DNA from: Acidobacteriota bacterium
Lineage (GTDB): Bacteria; Acidobacteriota; Terriglobia; Bryobacterales; Bryobacteraceae
Length of the DNA: 6,548 nt
Direction of reading: 5' to 3'
Assembly: GCA_947505565.1 (NCBI GenBank)
Contig: CANNLB010000164.1
Span: 1 to 6,548, forward strand
The translations under genes were made by a program, and so were the position numbers. Positions 1 through 6,548 of the stretch are shown here, piece by piece (positions within the stretch are counted from its first letter, which is position 1; each line of letters opens with the position of its first letter). The notes beneath the pieces are model-generated. The model saw only the letters and a program-made list of their open reading frames with translations. It did no database searches and was not told where the DNA came from.

Positions 1-104
1 GGGGAGGCAGGAACAGCTAGGGTAGAAAGGAAGGGGGACCGCAACAAACATCCATACGCGTCATGCGCAACATTACAGCGAGTGAGACTTCTCCTCGGGT
101 TTGG

Positions 105-160
105 TTGGCGGCGGCGAGAGGCATGAGCTAAGCATGTCATGCCTCTTGCAAAGCCGCCAA
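105..160 (-). terminator. Long inverted repeat downstream of acs, probable terminator or 3'-end hairpin
   Basis: AGAGGCATGA (117-126) is perfectly complementary to TCATGCCTCT (137-146) around a 10-nt loop. The stem extends by G114-C149, C115-G148 and a G-T pair. After a small internal loop an outer stem pairs TTGGCGGC (105-112) with GCCGCCAA (153-160). It begins about 30 bp past the acs stop codon, where a 3'-end structure for acs mRNA is expected. There is no T-run after the hairpin on either strand, so it is not a classical intrinsic terminator; it could be a Rho-assisted or RNA-stabilising hairpin, or act in both directions. The structure is seen directly; the function is inferred. Apart from this repeat and a G/A-rich stretch at 1-39, I see nothing in 1-190. 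Confidence 0.5.
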
Positions 161-190
161 CAAAATTACTACTCGGCTCGATTCAAAAAA

Positions 191-2143
<1,953 letters not shown>

Positions 2144-2150
2144 TCAGGCG

Positions 2151-2180
2151 ATTCTATCAACCGCGATATCATGGTGTCTC
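2151..2180 (-). promoter_or_regulatory. Candidate acs promoter placed for a near-leaderless transcript
   Basis: Reading the minus strand, GAGACA (2180-2175, four of six matches to TTGACA) is followed after 18 bp by TAGAAT (2156-2151, five of six matches to TATAAT). The last T of the hexamer is 7 nt from the acs ATG, so transcription would begin at or next to the start codon. There is no ribosome-binding sequence between them. The match and spacing are seen; promoter activity is inferred. Confidence 0.4.
2167..2172 (+). promoter_or_regulatory. Weak -10-like hexamer for the isomerase gene
   Basis: TATCAT matches TATAAT at five of six positions and lies 19 nt before the preferred ATG at 2192, which would give a leader of about 12 nt. 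It overlaps the alternative ATG at 2171, so if this is the promoter that start cannot be used. I see no convincing -35 element at the right distance, so this stays tentative. Confidence 0.22.
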
Positions 2181-2191
2181 GTTCCACTCTT

Positions 2192-3433
2192 ATGTCAGCT
2201 CTCGAACCCATCCAACAACAAGCCCTCGTCGACCGCTTGATGTCCGCCTGTGGCGGCCAGTACTCGCCGGAAACTCGGCGCAAATTCTTCATCACCGGAC
2301 CCCAATGGGCCGCCGCCTACGAAGGCAATTCGCTATTCCAGGACAAAACCAGGCCCACCATCGGCTTCGAGCGAATCATCGAAGAGTATTCGAAAATCGG
2401 CATTGGCTACTGGTGCACCCACGACACCGACGTCATCCCCACCACCGGTCTCGGACACGCGCAGCAGGATGAAATTGTCGGCCGCATCGGCGAGGTGCTG
2501 AAGCGGAACGACGTGAAGTGCTCGATGGTCACCACCGAGACCTTTCATAATCCGGTTTGGGCCGCCAGCTCCGCTCCGGAAGCATCCCAGATTCGCGACT
2601 ACGCCGCCTGGCGGGTTTCGAACACTGTCAAGATCGGCCACGAACTCGGTGCTCAATTCGCCGTCTACTGGCCCGGCTCGCTCGGCTACTGGATCCAGGG
2701 CGCCATCGACGAAACCCAAACGCTGCAGTGGTACGCCGATACGCTCAACGCCGCCTGCGAAGCCGACATTGACCTCGCCAAGAAATTTGGCCGCCCTACG
2801 CTCAAGCACTGCATGGAGGCCAAGCCATTTGAGCCCGTCGCCGAAATTCTGCTACCCACGAGCGACGCGATGATGGCGTTCATCTTCTCCGGCAAGCTGA
2901 AGTATCCGGCGATGGTCGGCTTGAATCCGGAATATTTGCACGAGCGCATGTGGGGCACCGCCGTCCGCGCCGCCCTCGCCCGTATGCTATTTGCGAACAA
3001 ACTCTGGCATTTCGACATCAACGACGGCTATTCGCTCAAGCACGACGTCGATATCGCCGTCGGCCTGATCAACCCCTTCGACTGGCTCAGCGTGCTCGTC
3101 CTGCTCCGCAGCCACGGCTTTAACGGCCCGTTCAATTTAGACTACAAGCCGCCCAGATCGACGAGCCAGCACGGCGTCTTTGCCGTCAGCTTCCCCACCG
3201 CCGTCGACCGCTTCATCGCCTTGTGGGAGATGGCCGGGGAGGTTCTCACCGACCCGATCATCAAGGAAGCCACCGAGGCGCTGAAGACCGCCGGACCGCG
3301 CGTCACCGACCCGCTCGACGCCGCCGGCATGTTCGCCAGCAACCGGGAGCTCTGGAGCCTCCATGAGCTCATCGGCCATCGACTCTTCCAAATCCTGATC
3401 GGCCAGAACAAGGGCCGTATCTTCTCCGTCTAA
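2192..3433 (+). CDS. xylA: Xylose isomerase (actinobacterial-type TIM-barrel sugar isomerase)
   Basis: Predicted to interconvert an aldose and a ketose, classically D-xylose and D-xylulose, with two divalent metals in a TIM barrel. Numbered from ATG 2192 (413 aa) the family residues are all present: His77 and Asp80 (CTHDTD), Phe118 (TTETF), Trp160, Glu209 and Lys211 (EAK), Glu247 and His250 (NPEYLH), Asp275, Asp285, Asp287 and Asp317. From Glu247 to Asp317 the spacings equal those of the Streptomyces enzyme (217, 220, 245, 255, 257, 287). The overall sequence is divergent, so the true substrate may be another aldose. The frame stays open up to TTG 2135, which would overlap acs, and has another ATG at 2171. 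I prefer 2192 because the protein looks family-like from there; no start has a clear Shine-Dalgarno. No xylulokinase or sugar transporter is nearby. The small membrane gene that follows is probably co-transcribed. Confidence 0.85.
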   Translation: MSALEPIQQQALVDRLMSACGGQYSPETRRKFFITGPQWAAAYEGNSLFQDKTRPTIGFERIIEEYSKIGIGYWCTHDTDVIPTTGLGHAQQDEIVGRIGEVLKRNDVKCSMVTTETFHNPVWAASSAPEASQIRDYAAWRVSNTVKIGHELGAQFAVYWPGSLGYWIQGAIDETQTLQWYADTLNAACEADIDLAKKFGRPTLKHCMEAKPFEPVAEILLPTSDAMMAFIFSGKLKYPAMVGLNPEYLHERMWGTAVRAALARMLFANKLWHFDINDGYSLKHDVDIAVGLINPFDWLSVLVLLRSHGFNGPFNLDYKPPRSTSQHGVFAVSFPTAVDRFIALWEMAGEVLTDPIIKEATEALKTAGPRVTDPLDAAGMFASNRELWSLHELIGHRLFQILIGQNKGRIFSV

Positions 3434-3440
3434 CCCGCCT

Positions 3441-3728
3441 ATGCCGGCGGCGCTCATCATCGCGTTGATCGCCGCCGCCGTTGGCGTCAGTGTGCCCTAC
3501 AGCCTGCTGCGCTTCCGTCTTCGACTCCGCTTCCGCGACTCCGAAGAAGGTACCCCGTTCCTGCCCGACCGCGCCCTCTACGACCGCTGCCGTCGCCTCA
3601 TCCCCACCGATCGGACCTTCCGCCGCTGGTGCGTCTTTTACTGGCTCATTTGGGTCGTCAACTTGATCTTCGTCGTCGCCGTCATCGCTGGCGCCCTCAC
3701 GTTGGTTTACTTCCGTTGGCGCGCCTGA
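3441..3728 (+). CDS. Small two-helix membrane protein, unknown function
   Basis: I do not recognise a family. The 95-residue product has a hydrophobic segment at about 3-23 that starts straight after the initiator, then a basic, arginine-rich stretch (RFRLRLRFR, 24-32). A polar middle of about 30 residues (LPDRALYDRCRRLIP) follows, then a second long hydrophobic segment at about 65-90 and a short basic end (RWRA). This is a helical-hairpin inner-membrane protein, most likely with the charged middle in the cytoplasm. The ATG lies 7 bp after the isomerase stop codon with no good Shine-Dalgarno, which suggests translational coupling to that gene. Its 3' end overlaps by 22 bp the convergent gene at 3707-4066. 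The G/C third-position bias and the two clean hydrophobic segments support real coding. A link to sugar metabolism is only positional. Confidence 0.65.
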   Translation: MPAALIIALIAAAVGVSVPYSLLRFRLRLRFRDSEEGTPFLPDRALYDRCRRLIPTDRTFRRWCVFYWLIWVVNLIFVVAVIAGALTLVYFRWRA

Positions 3729-4066
3729 AGCGCGCAAGCCTTTTCATGGTCGGGCGACGACAAATTGCCCTCGCACTCCAACCGTCCCACGCCGCTCTTG
3801 TGCGACAGGACCGGGTTCCCCGCATCGTTTTGCAAGAACCAAAGGATGTGCTCGACGCGCGCCGCCAGCGCCGTCGCCTGGCCCGCCGTCGACCCGTTTT
3901 CGGTGTACCAGGCCAATAGCTGAATCCGCACCGGCCCATCGTCGGGGTTCGTCTTCAGCCGCTGCTCTAACCGCTGCAGCGGATTCGCCGACAGGTTCCG
4001 ACCCTGCTCAAGCAGCCGATCCACTTCAGCCAACGTCATCACCGCAAAAAAGAGCATTCCCCACAT
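3707..4066 (-). CDS. Short exported protein with a helical repeat-like region, possibly a truncated gene
   Basis: The 119-residue product starts with a short hydrophobic leader (MWGMLFFAVMTLAEV), which suggests export or membrane anchoring. Residues about 30-56 (LQRLEQRLKTNPDDGPVRIQLLAWY) read like one TPR-type helix pair, and VEHILWFLQN (71-80) looks like a further helix. The last 40 residues are polar with no recognisable structure. Tandem helix proteins of this kind are usually several hundred residues long. This one stops inside the 3' end of the convergent membrane gene, and neither other minus frame beyond the stop continues in the same style. It may therefore be the N-terminal remnant of a longer protein, or a genuinely short one. 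A CAGAAT hexamer lies 6 nt before the ATG and there is no Shine-Dalgarno. The hydrophobic leader is seen; the TPR resemblance and truncation are inferences. Confidence 0.5.
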   Translation of the reverse strand: MWGMLFFAVMTLAEVDRLLEQGRNLSANPLQRLEQRLKTNPDDGPVRIQLLAWYTENGSTAGQATALAARVEHILWFLQNDAGNPVLSHKSGVGRLECEGNLSSPDHEKACALQARQRK

Positions 4067-4072
4067 GACTCT

Positions 4073-4078
4073 ATTCTG
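4073..4078 (-). promoter_or_regulatory. -10-like hexamer of the minus-strand gene in a 26-bp divergent gap
   Basis: On the minus strand CAGAAT (four of six matches to TATAAT) ends 6 nt before the ATG at 4066, the spacing expected if transcription starts on the start codon. No Shine-Dalgarno and no -35 match are visible; a -35 would fall inside the divergent gene. TAGAGT, one nt from the ATG, is an alternative but too close. Weak evidence alone; its value is the repeated arrangement seen at acs and at 4082-4087. Confidence 0.25.
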
Positions 4079-4081
4079 ACG

Positions 4082-4087
4082 TACAAT
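4082..4087 (+). promoter_or_regulatory. -10-like hexamer placed for leaderless start of the mutarotase-like gene
   Basis: TACAAT matches TATAAT at five of six positions and ends 5 nt before the ATG at 4093. The gap between the two divergent start codons is only 26 bp, so there is no room for an ordinary leader. No Shine-Dalgarno and no good -35 are visible; a -35 would have to lie within the first codons of the opposite gene. Confidence 0.35.
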
Positions 4088-4092
4088 CCGAC

Positions 4093-5121
4093 ATGCTCGC
4101 TCTGCTCCTACTATTTGCCGATCTCACGCTGCTGCACAACGATAAGCTCGAACTTTCGGTGCAAAACCCCGGTGGTGCGTTCACCAAACTCCGCCTCCTC
4201 GCCGACCGCGACCAGACCAACCCCATGTGGAAGGGCAACGGCAACTACGTCGGCCACTTCCTCTGCGTCGATGGCTTCGGCCCCACCTCTGCGCAGGAGC
4301 AAGCCGCCGGACTACCCGGCCACGGCGAAGCGGTTCGCCAATCGTGGATGCAAACTGCACCCGGCACCTTCGAAACCCGTCTGCCGCTGCTGCACGAAAA
4401 AGTAACCCGTCGCATTGAACTGCTTCCGGGGGAACAGGTGATTACCGTCGAAACCACCGTCGAAAACGAACTCGCCTTCGACCGTCCCATCAACTGGGCC
4501 GAGCACGCCACCATCGGCGCACCGTTCTTGACGCCAGGGAAGACCGTCGTCGACGCCTCCGTCGGCCGCTGCATGACCCGCCCCGACGCCAAGGGGGGCC
4601 CCAAGGCGACCATCGCCGTCGGCCGGGAGTTCACTTACCCAAACGTCCCGCTGCTCAAGGGCGGCACTCGTAGCCTCCGCGCCGTGCCCGCGGGCGCGGA
4701 CTCGCTCGACCACATCGGCTGCACGATTGACCCACAGCGGACGCATGGCTTCGTCACCGCCATTCACCTGGAAAAACGGCTCGTCTTTGGCTACTACTTC
4801 CCGCGCGCCGATTACCCATGGCTCCAGGAATGGCTCAACTTTCCGGCCTCCGGCCAGCTTTCGCGCGGCCTCGAATTCGGCACCCAGCCGTTTGACGTTT
4901 CCCGTCGGGAAACGATCACGTTGAACAGGCTCTTCGATACCCCCACCTATCGCTGGCTGCCGGCCAAATCGAAAATCTCAGCGAAGTTTGTCATGTTCTA
5001 CGCCGCCGTCCCGCCGGGCTTCGACAAGGTCGACGACGTCCGCCACGAGGCCGGCCAATTAGTGCTTTGGAACGAAGCCACCAACCAGACCGTCCGCCTA
5101 GCCGCTCAAAAAACGCCTTAG
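4093..5121 (+). CDS. Exported galactose-mutarotase-fold (aldose 1-epimerase-like) protein
   Basis: Predicted beta-sandwich protein of the aldose 1-epimerase superfamily, probably binding a sugar outside the cytoplasm. The 342-residue product begins with a short hydrophobic leader (MLALLLLFADLTLL) with no basic n-region, followed by a beta-rich start (NDKLELSVQNPGGAFTKL) typical of the fold. HG in LPGHGEAV (His77), His138 in WAEHATIG and Glu261 in GLEFGTQPFD fall in the order of the two histidines and catalytic glutamate of GalM enzymes, and the length is right for GalM (about 340). These residue assignments are my inference without an alignment. No frameshift or gap is seen. The frame has no earlier start and no Shine-Dalgarno; TACAAT lies 5 nt upstream. 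Its stop codon abuts the stop of a possible minus-strand remnant. It could act on sugars fed to the isomerase upstream, but the two are separated by a minus-strand gene and are not one operon. It may also be a binding protein without epimerase activity. Confidence 0.65.
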   Translation: MLALLLLFADLTLLHNDKLELSVQNPGGAFTKLRLLADRDQTNPMWKGNGNYVGHFLCVDGFGPTSAQEQAAGLPGHGEAVRQSWMQTAPGTFETRLPLLHEKVTRRIELLPGEQVITVETTVENELAFDRPINWAEHATIGAPFLTPGKTVVDASVGRCMTRPDAKGGPKATIAVGREFTYPNVPLLKGGTRSLRAVPAGADSLDHIGCTIDPQRTHGFVTAIHLEKRLVFGYYFPRADYPWLQEWLNFPASGQLSRGLEFGTQPFDVSRRETITLNRLFDTPTYRWLPAKSKISAKFVMFYAAVPPGFDKVDDVRHEAGQLVLWNEATNQTVRLAAQKTP

Positions 5122-5247
5122 TCACTTCTCCCCCGGCGACTCGATCGCGGCGATCCGGCTCGCCACAGACGAATCGTCGAACATAAAGTTGCCTTCGATC
5201 GACAGGACCTGGACAAGTCGCTCCAGGGGCGCGGTCGCCACCTGCAC
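5122..5247 (-). CDS. Possible small ORF or coding remnant downstream of nuoI
   Basis: This minus-strand frame ends in TGA (5124-5122), directly next to the stop of the mutarotase-like gene. From GTG 5247 it encodes 41 residues with protein-like alternation (APLERLVQVLSIEGNFMFDD) and mostly G/C third positions. The frame remains protein-like upstream to about 5296 (AAIDGRGGKPTIRWAV), where it runs into the end of nuoI, which is read in another frame, and no ATG, GTG or TTG precedes that stretch outside nuoI. So the start is unsure: it may be a short gene, or the C-terminal remnant of a longer gene deleted on its upstream side. I do not recognise a family. It could also be chance in GC-rich DNA. 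Confidence 0.28.
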   Translation of the reverse strand: MQVATAPLERLVQVLSIEGNFMFDDSSVASRIAAIESPGEK

Positions 5248-5299
5248 CGCCCACCGAATGGTAGGTTTACCGCCTCGCCCGTCGATTGCAGCGTCCCGC

Positions 5300-5800
5300 T
5301 TAGTGTCCGCCCGCCGTGGCCACCGGAATCGCCGGTGCCTTCGCCGTCGGGCTGATGTTGATGAGCATTTGCTCCTTCCGGTAAATCAGCGTGGAGGTGT
5401 TGAAGCTGGCGATTTCAAAATCGTGCCCGTGCGTAATCGCATCGGTCGGGCAGGCTTCCACGCAAAACCCGCAAAAGATGCAGCGGCTGTAGTCGATGTT
5501 GTAGACGCTGGCGTAGCGCTCGCCACCGCTCATCCGCGTCTGCTCGGTGTTCTCCGCCGCCTCTATATAGATGCAGTTGGCCGGGCAGGCGGCGGCGCAT
5601 AAAAAGCACGCCACGCACTTCTCCAGGCCCGCTTCGTCGCGCTGCAGCACATGCACGCCCCGGTACCGTTCCTGGAATTTCGCCGGAGCGTCCGGATAGT
5701 CCTCGGTCACCGTCGGAGACATCATCTCCTTCAAGGTCACCGTCATGCCCTTGGCGATTGCCGCCGCGGAACCCAAAATCTCGGAGATCGTCGTTGCCAT
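5300..5800 (-). CDS. nuoI: NADH-quinone oxidoreductase subunit I (Complex I 4Fe-4S ferredoxin-type subunit)
   Basis: NuoI carries two [4Fe-4S] clusters (N6a and N6b) that pass electrons along the peripheral arm of respiratory Complex I towards the quinone site. The 166-residue product has the expected length. The clusters are bound by Cys62, 65, 68 and 72 (CVACFLCAAACP) and Cys107, 110, 113 and 117 (CIFCGFCVEACP), with the fourth cysteine of each motif serving the other cluster in this fold. The N-terminal helix with GMTVTLKEMM (18-27) and the RGVHVLQRDEAG stretch before the first motif are NuoI hallmarks and separate it from generic ferredoxins. An alternative, a ferredoxin-like subunit of another Complex I-related enzyme, is less likely. 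GGAAGGAG ends directly at the ATG, closer than the usual 5-9 nt. It follows the STAS gene by 11 bp, so the two are probably co-transcribed. No other nuo gene is in the window. All eight cysteines are intact. Confidence 0.93.
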   Translation of the reverse strand: MATTISEILGSAAAIAKGMTVTLKEMMSPTVTEDYPDAPAKFQERYRGVHVLQRDEAGLEKCVACFLCAAACPANCIYIEAAENTEQTRMSGGERYASVYNIDYSRCIFCGFCVEACPTDAITHGHDFEIASFNTSTLIYRKEQMLINISPTAKAPAIPVATAGGH

Positions 5801-5808
5801 CTCCTTCC
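5801..5808 (-). promoter_or_regulatory. Ribosome-binding sequence of nuoI abutting the start codon
   Basis: On the minus strand GGAAGGAG, a strong Shine-Dalgarno-like sequence, ends immediately before the nuoI ATG. Zero spacing is unusual and may lower initiation. No other in-frame start codon follows within the next few codons at the ideal distance, and the family N-terminus fits this ATG. Confidence 0.5.
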
Positions 5809-5811
5809 AGG

Positions 5812-6213
5812 TTACCCTTCGGTCTTGTGCTGCTGCAAGAACGAAAGAATATCGAACTTCTTGATCTCGCGATCCGGGAAGAAACTATTCACCGCCGACT
5901 GCTCTTCATCGAAGACTTCGAACACCATTTCCAGCCGCGTTAGCACGATCAATTCGATACTTCTGCGGGATAGGTTTAACAGCTTCATCGAGCCGCCGGC
6001 GCGCCGCGCGGTTGAAAAACACATCACCAAGGCACCCAAGCCGGAGGAGTCGATATAGGTCACCCCTCCTAGATCCAGAATCAATTGGATCGATCCCGCG
6101 GCCACCAACTGGCTCAACCGCTCCCGCACCACGCCCGTCGATGCGCCGGCCACCAACTGACCCGTGCAATGTACGATTACAATCCCTTCTCGCTCTCTTT
6201 CTACAATCTGCAT
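5812..6213 (-). CDS. STAS-domain protein, anti-sigma-factor antagonist type
   Basis: A small cytoplasmic regulator of the SpoIIAA/RsbV type. In characterised members a serine phosphorylated by an anti-sigma-factor kinase switches binding to that partner. The 133-residue product has the STAS pattern: a beta start (GIVIVHCTGQLVAG, 10-23), VTYIDSSGLGAL (51-62) with the acceptor region Ser56-Ser57 (Ser57 aligns with SpoIIAA Ser58), and GGSMKLLNLS (73-82). Family members usually end near 110 residues; here about 25 extra residues (FFPDREIKKFDILSFLQQ) form an amphipathic tail that could contact a partner. The start ATG overlaps the histidine-kinase stop (TAATG, sharing an A), which points to translational coupling; GAGGA lies 2 nt upstream. 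No RsbW-type kinase is visible in the window, unless the preceding kinase fills that role, which is speculation. Confidence 0.9.
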   Translation of the reverse strand: MQIVEREREGIVIVHCTGQLVAGASTGVVRERLSQLVAAGSIQLILDLGGVTYIDSSGLGALVMCFSTARRAGGSMKLLNLSRRSIELIVLTRLEMVFEVFDEEQSAVNSFFPDREIKKFDILSFLQQHKTEG

Positions 6214-6548
6214 TATCCTCGCCTATCTTCAATAACCATCGCGGCCAAAGTCGGCGACTCCGCCGCAGAACTCGGACTCGTCGGCAGCAACACGCGAAAC
6301 CTCGTGCCCTTGTTGAGTTCGCTCACCACCTCAATCTTGCCATGATGCGCACGAACGATCCAGGCGACAAAGCTTAAGCCCAAGCCGAGCCCCTTATCCG
6401 GGTCCCCGCCCGGCACTTTGTACAGCCGTTCAAAAATATGCGGCAAACTGGCCGCTGGAATTCCCTGCCCCGTATCAGAAACGCACAACTCCACGTGATC
6501 TCCAGACTCTGTCACCAGGGTACGCAGCGTCAGGTGCACGCGCCCGCC
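6213..6548 (-). CDS. Histidine kinase, C-terminal ATP-binding part (truncated by window edge)
   Basis: Only the last 111 residues are in view, the rest lies beyond base 6548. What is seen is the C-terminal part of an HATPase_c domain: DTGQGIP (G1 box), HIFERLYKVPGG (F box), GLGLGLSFVAWIVRAHHG (G2 box, consecutive in the protein), and KGTRFRVLLP near the end of the domain, followed by about 20 extra residues. This matches sensor histidine kinases of two-component systems (autophosphorylation on a His that lies outside the window). The sensor and dimerisation domains, the N box and any response regulator cannot be judged. The order of the G1, F and G2 boxes is that of two-component kinases rather than the short RsbW-type anti-sigma kinases. 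The stop overlaps the STAS start, so the two are probably translated together. The start is not in the window. Confidence 0.9.
   Translation of the reverse strand, partial: GGRVHLTLRTLVTESGDHVELCVSDTGQGIPAASLPHIFERLYKVPGGDPDKGLGLGLSFVAWIVRAHHGKIEVVSELNKGTRFRVLLPTSPSSAAESPTLAAMVIEDRRG
6216..6220 (-). promoter_or_regulatory. Ribosome-binding sequence of the STAS gene inside the kinase end
   Basis: GAGGA on the minus strand lies within the last codons of the histidine kinase and 2 nt before the STAS ATG. With the TAATG stop/start overlap, this supports re-initiation or coupled translation of the STAS gene. The spacing is short, as it is at nuoI. Confidence 0.4.

Noticed and set aside
1..51. A minus-strand ATG at 51 reading off the left edge (MFVAVPLPF)
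   Set aside because: Only 17 codons are in the window, there is no Shine-Dalgarno and no -10-like hexamer at the right distance, so it cannot be supported.
4896..4914. Perfect inverted repeat CGTTTCCC-GTC-GGGAAACG in the mutarotase gene
   Set aside because: It lies within an intact coding frame and one 8-bp stem with a short loop is expected about once by chance in a window of this size.
5139..5157. Short palindrome GATCGC-G-GCGATC in the intergenic stretch as a terminator
   Set aside because: The loop is one base, so the usable stem is about five pairs, with no T-run; not convincing as a terminator.
4991..5254. 87-residue open frame on the minus strand spanning the mutarotase 3' end
   Set aside because: Most of it is antisense to the mutarotase-like gene, is rich in Arg and Gly and has no family character.

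Overview
This is a GC-rich (roughly 60% by eye) bacterial chromosomal window in which codons strongly prefer G or C at the third position. The gene set (AMP-forming acetyl-CoA synthetase, actinobacterial-type xylose isomerase, a secreted mutarotase-fold protein, NuoI, a STAS protein and a histidine kinase) reads as housekeeping and signalling genes of a soil-type heterotroph. The style of the NuoI and of the two short-leader exported proteins reminds me of Acidobacteria (Solibacter/Bryobacter-like). That is an impression from memory, not a proven assignment. I see no transposase, phage gene, CRISPR array, tRNA or rRNA.

Layout. 1-190 is non-coding and holds a strong inverted repeat (105-160) just past the end of acs. 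191-2143 (-) is acs. A 48-bp divergent gap separates it from 2192-3433 (+), a xylose isomerase with a full set of metal and catalytic residues, followed 7 bp later by a small two-helix membrane protein (3441-3728, +). That gene converges on, and overlaps by 22 bp, a short exported protein (3707-4066, -) that looks like the N-terminal part of a longer family. After 26 bp a divergent gene (4093-5121, +) encodes an exported galactose-mutarotase-fold protein. From the right edge a minus-strand unit reads in: histidine kinase C-terminus (6213-6548, cut by the window edge), STAS domain protein (5812-6213, start overlapping the kinase stop), nuoI (5300-5800), and perhaps a small coding remnant (5122-5247) whose stop abuts the mutarotase stop.

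How they fit together. acs activates acetate to acetyl-CoA. The isomerase and the mutarotase-like protein suggest aldose handling, but no kinase or transporter is present to name the pathway. The kinase-STAS pair suggests a signalling module of partner-switching type, and nuoI (Complex I Fe-S subunit) follows in the same direction without other nuo genes. Three genes at the heads of divergent units have -10-like hexamers only 5-7 nt before ATG and no Shine-Dalgarno sequence, which suggests leaderless transcripts; the internal genes STAS and nuoI do have purine-rich ribosome-binding sequences. I did not find a clearly undescribed system here. The items most worth a second look are the kinase-STAS-nuoI arrangement, the leaderless pattern, and the truncated or unexplained short genes.
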